Shown here: piece after piece, positions 3,986 to 6,695 of the stretch
Numbering within the stretch: position 1 is the first letter of the stretch
How the letters are laid out: each line of letters starts with the position of its first letter
Source of the DNA: Prolixibacteraceae bacterium
Lineage (GTDB): Bacteria > Bacteroidota > Bacteroidia > Bacteroidales > Prolixibacteraceae
Length of the DNA: 6,695 bases
Direction of reading: 5' to 3'
NCBI GenBank assembly: GCA_016788685.1
Contig: JAEUSS010000129.1
Location: 1-6,695 of the forward strand
Position numbers and translations under genes: made by a program
The notes under the pieces: model-generated
Databases searched by the model: none
What the model saw: only the letters and a program-made list of their open reading frames with translations
Told to the model about the DNA's origin: nothing

Positions 3986-6695
3986 TTAATTTTTTTGTTT
4001 GTCTAATGCTTCCTTGATTTTCTTTAACTGATCTTTCGGGTACTTTTCGTTTGGTTTCAGGGTCAGAGCCTTGTTGTAACTGAAACGCGCCAGGCTGTAG
4101 TTTTCAAGCTTCAGGGCCTCATCGGCTTCCGAAATAATTTTCAGGTATTTTTCATTTTCCTGATCGCTGGCATCCTGTTCAATCAGCTTTTGAATTTCCT
4201 TGAGTTTGATTTGCGGATAATTTTCGTCGCGTTTTACAGCCATTGCCCTGTTGTAATAAAAACGGGCGATGGCCATTTCTTTATTAAAGAATGCCTCGTC
4301 AGCTTTGGCAATTGCATCGCGGTATTCCGCTTCTTCTTTTTCCGAAAGCAACGAATTGGTCAGCACCTGAATTTCATGAATCCGGTCTTTCGGATATTGT
4401 TCCCACGATTTAATGTCGAGCGCCTTGTAGTAAAAGAATTTGGCGATGGGGTAGTTCTTCCCGTCAAAAGCTTTGTCGGCTTCGGAAATCGCCTGATCGT
4501 ACCCCAAATTGTCGTTCGCCGACAGCTGTGAGTTGATCAGCTTCCGGATTAATTCCAGCTGGCTTTTGGGGTATGCTTCATCCGGCTTGATTGCGTTGGC
4601 CTTGGAATAGTAGAAACGGGCCACGGTGTAATCTTTGACTTCGAATTGCTCATCAGCTTTTTTTACGGCCTGGTTGTAATCATTTGTCGTGGTAAATGAC
4701 GGTGCTACAGCTTCGGTTGCCGGGGCCGGATTGTCAACCGGTTTTTCCGGCACGCTGGCAACTGCGGGTTCCGGTTTTTGGGCAGCGGCTATTTCTGCTT
4801 GCCTGGCTTCATCCACCAGTTTATCGATGAGTGCAATCTGATTTTTCGGATAAGATTCATCAGGTTTGATCCCGGAAGCTTCCAGGTACTGATTCCGTGC
4901 TTCGGCGTATGTTTTCTGGCGGAAGGAATGGTCGGCCAGTGAAATAGCCTGGCGGTACTTGTCTTCGGTATCGCGCAGAGCCTGTGCCAGACGGGCTTTC
5001 TCCCGCTGATCAAGCAACCGGTCGATGACCTTGATCCGTTCTGCCGGTAGTTTTTCGGCTGGTTTAAGTGTTTGTGCTGCCTCAAACTGCAGGCGCGCTT
5101 CGGGAAGTAAATCGTCCTGAAGGGATTTTTCGGCCTTGGCCAAAGCTTCCTGATAAGCTTTTTCTGCCTTGGCATCATTTTGCGCACGTTCGGCCAGCAA
5201 CGATTGTATTTCCTGAATTTTACTCTTCGGATACTCTTCGGCAGGTTTGATTGTTGTGGCATTGCGGTATTCGGTCAATGCTTCATTTAGTTTTTGTCCG
5301 GAGTAAAAATCGTCAGCACCCCGGATGATTCGTTTGTATTCGGCATCCTGACGGGCCAGCAACTGCATCTGGTCTTCGATAGCCTGAATGTTTTTCTGGA
5401 TAACCGTTTTCTGATCGGGTTTTATAGTGAGGGCTTCTTTGTATTTCAGCAGCGCTTCCCCGTACCGTTTATTTTGTTCGTGTTCTTTTGCATCCGACAG
5501 TACCGCACTGAACAAACTGTTTTTGGCCTGCAGCATGGAATCCTGCTGCGCTTTCTGCATGGCCAGTGTCTTTGCTTTTTCCTGCTGTGCCAGCAGAAGA
5601 TCAATTTGGGCAATCTGATCTTTGGGATAAGTTTCCGTCGGTTTCAGGACTAAAGCTTGCTCGTATTTTGCTTTGGATCCCTGATATTCCTTATTCCTGA
5701 AATTACTGTTCGCGTCGGCAATCAGTGTTTTATAATCTTCGTCCAGTTTCTTCAGCCGGTTATTTTCAACTTCGGCATCCGCCTTTTTCTGTCCGATTTC
5801 CAGTAACCTGCGGGTGGCATACGGGTCTTCTTTTTTGTAGGTAAGCGCTTCCTGGTATGCTGTTGCGGCAGCATCAAACAGGTTGGAGCTGAACGAGCGG
5901 TCGGCTTTGGTTATAGCAGCTTTATAGTTTTGCTCGGTTTGTTCGGTTTTGAGTTTTTCAATCAGAGACAGCTGATCTGCCGGATACTTTTCGCCGGGTT
6001 TAATCTGCAGGGCTTCGGTATAAACCAGTCTGGCCGGGTCGTATTCTTTGAAACCAAAGTGTTTGTCGGCCAGCTGAATGGTCTGCTGGTATTTCTTGTC
6101 GGTATCAGCGGCAGCGAGAGCCTGATTCATCTCAACGATTTTATCCTTGGCCGTTTGGTTGCCGGGTTTTAATTCCAGCGCCTTTTGGTATGAAGTTAAA
6201 GCCTGCTGAAAGTTTTTCTGCTGAGCCTGGGTGTTGCCGGTTTGCAGTGCCTGGTTAAAATCTTTTTCCAGTTGGTCGAGCCGGGCTTTTTGTTGTTTTT
6301 CCTGATTAATCAGGTCGATCTGATTCTGCGGATAGGGATTTTCGGGTACCATAGGTTTGGCCTGGTTGTACAAAACGATCGCCTGATCGTAGTTTTTCTG
6401 CTGGTAATTGTTGTCGGCTTTGGCAATCAGGTCTCTGTACTGTTTTTGTTTTTCCTGAAGGGCCAGTAACTGATCAATTTCGCTGATGCGTCCGTTGGCA
6501 AATGCATCGCCCGGTTTGTGTTGCAAGGCTTCCTGGTAGACGGGGCGGGCTTCCGGATAGTTTTTCTTGTCGAAAAGCCCGTTAGCCCTGGCGATGGCCG
6601 ATTGGTATTTCTGCTCAAGCTCGGCTTTCAGTTTTTCCGAATTTTCGAGCGCTTTGACCAGGTCCTGAAGTTCGGCTACCCGATCGTTGGGATAA
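3986..6695 (-). CDS. Long extended-TPR repeat protein, N-terminus missing
   Basis: The frame is open from the right edge (first full codon 6694-6692) to TAA at 3988-3986, giving 902 residues. The true start is beyond the window. A TTG at 6526-6524 is an internal Leu codon in a repeat, not a start, because the 56 codons upstream of it continue the repeat in frame. Almost the whole visible protein is a tandem array of 14 units of 53-93 residues plus a partial one at the edge. Each opens with a TPR-like helix pair whose consensus positions A8, A20, Y/F24, A27 and P32 are largely kept. A charged third helix follows, with core ExYPKxQIxxIxxL. Glu, Lys, Gln and Ala dominate, suggesting a long alpha-solenoid or rod. 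There is no membrane segment here; a signal peptide or other domain could lie in the missing part. A scaffold role is all that can be inferred; the partner is unknown. The 83-bp gap to the next gene lacks a clear terminator, so read-through is possible. Confidence 0.9.
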   Translation of the reverse strand, partial: YPNDRVAELQDLVKALENSEKLKAELEQKYQSAIARANGLFDKKNYPEARPVYQEALQHKPGDAFANGRISEIDQLLALQEKQKQYRDLIAKADNNYQQKNYDQAIVLYNQAKPMVPENPYPQNQIDLINQEKQQKARLDQLEKDFNQALQTGNTQAQQKNFQQALTSYQKALELKPGNQTAKDKIVEMNQALAAADTDKKYQQTIQLADKHFGFKEYDPARLVYTEALQIKPGEKYPADQLSLIEKLKTEQTEQNYKAAITKADRSFSSNLFDAAATAYQEALTYKKEDPYATRRLLEIGQKKADAEVENNRLKKLDEDYKTLIADANSNFRNKEYQGSKAKYEQALVLKPTETYPKDQIAQIDLLLAQQEKAKTLAMQKAQQDSMLQAKNSLFSAVLSDAKEHEQNKRYGEALLKYKEALTIKPDQKTVIQKNIQAIEDQMQLLARQDAEYKRIIRGADDFYSGQKLNEALTEYRNATTIKPAEEYPKSKIQEIQSLLAERAQNDAKAEKAYQEALAKAEKSLQDDLLPEARLQFEAAQTLKPAEKLPAERIKVIDRLLDQREKARLAQALRDTEDKYRQAISLADHSFRQKTYAEARNQYLEASGIKPDESYPKNQIALIDKLVDEARQAEIAAAQKPEPAVASVPEKPVDNPAPATEAVAPSFTTTNDYNQAVKKADEQFEVKDYTVARFYYSKANAIKPDEAYPKSQLELIRKLINSQLSANDNLGYDQAISEADKAFDGKNYPIAKFFYYKALDIKSWEQYPKDRIHEIQVLTNSLLSEKEEAEYRDAIAKADEAFFNKEMAIARFYYNRAMAVKRDENYPQIKLKEIQKLIEQDASDQENEKYLKIISEADEALKLENYSLARFSYNKALTLKPNEKYPKDQLKKIKEALDKQKN
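3989..4678 (-). repeat. C-terminal block of four regular 59-residue TPR units
   Basis: The last four units have lengths 59, 59, 59 and 53 (the last ends at the stop), an exact 177-bp period with no indels. They share a variant in the second helix, (V/I/L)A(R/K)F-Y, seen as VARFYYSKA, IAKFFYYKA, IARFYYNRA and LARFSYNKA, which the upstream units lack. This suggests a subfamily expanded by later tandem duplication. A Pro/Ala/Val-rich segment separates this block from the rest. Confidence 0.8.
4679..4798 (-). other. Pro/Ala-rich linker splitting the TPR array
   Basis: The segment encodes about 35-40 residues containing AAAQKPEPAVASVPEKP and later NPAPATEAVAPSF. It is low-complexity and proline-rich, and breaks the helical array between units ten and eleven of the visible fourteen. 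It probably acts as a flexible or extended hinge between two solenoid segments; this is inferred from composition. Confidence 0.65.

Larger units (their letters stand above)
3989..6607 (-). repeat. Array of 14 extended TPR units within the long repeat protein
   Basis: Aligning on the first Tyr/Phe of each unit gives boundaries (minus strand, starting nucleotides) 6607, 6439, 6259, 6091, 5926, 5734, 5512, 5338, 5155, 4957, 4678, 4501, 4324 and 4147. Unit lengths are 56, 60, 56, 55, 64, 74, 58, 61, 66, 93, 59, 59, 59 and 53 residues. The consensus is roughly YxxAIxxADxxFxxKxYxxA followed by RxxYxxALxIKPxExYPK. The long units have extra charged helix (74) or a Pro/Ala linker (93). The repeats are protein-level; the DNA copies have diverged and are not near-identical. 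Confidence 0.9.

Noticed and set aside
4789..5262. Minus-strand 157-codon frame inside the TPR gene
   Set aside because: It is an alternate frame of the repeat region; its periodicity is inherited from the real frame and it has no TPR pattern of its own.
6524..6526. TTG as start of the TPR protein
   Set aside because: The same frame continues upstream to the edge without a stop and encodes another good repeat unit, so the codon is an internal Leu.
3989..6694. CRISPR-like or DNA-level tandem repeat
   Set aside because: The periodicity exists in the protein; the DNA copies differ too much and there are no short identical repeats with unique spacers.

Overview
The window looks like a chromosomal stretch from a Bacteroidota (Bacteroidetes) species. 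The main signs are a TonB-dependent receptor with an 'EVVV' TonB box and a terminal Phe, a kinase fused to a RapZ C-terminal domain (a combination I associate with this phylum), Lys-rich proteins and weak ribosome-binding sites. A member of Bacteroidales/Marinilabiliales is my best guess, but that rank is a guess. Nothing points to phage, plasmid, IS or CRISPR, and no tRNA or rRNA gene is visible.

Layout, left to right. (1) Positions 1-166 (+) hold the last 54 codons of a Y-family DNA polymerase IV (dinB), ending in a beta-clamp binding motif. (2) It converges with a minus-strand TonB-dependent outer-membrane receptor (186-2270); 19 bp separate the stop codons, and a small hairpin sits there. 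(3) Upstream of the receptor, still on the minus strand, is a tiny gene of 42 codons (2341-2469) for a Lys-rich four-cysteine protein. (4) It starts 2 bp after the stop of a 476-residue fusion protein (2472-3902): an aminoglycoside-phosphotransferase-fold sugar kinase joined to the C-terminal domain of RapZ. (5) After 83 bp comes a very long TPR-type repeat protein (3986 to the right edge, minus strand). It is open through the edge, so its N-terminus is missing.

The four minus-strand genes run TPR protein, kinase-RapZ fusion, four-Cys protein, receptor, with gaps of 83, 2 and 70 bp. The 2-bp gap makes the fusion and the small protein a credible transcriptional and translational unit. Whether the TPR gene or the receptor belongs to it cannot be told from sequence alone. 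No gene-free stretch exceeds 300 bp.

The points most worth follow-up are the pairing of an amino-sugar-kinase-like domain with an amino-sugar-sensing-type RapZ domain, the small Cys protein coupled to it, a 13-bp perfect inverted repeat that would fold over the receptor start codon, and the unusually regular 59-residue extended TPR unit.
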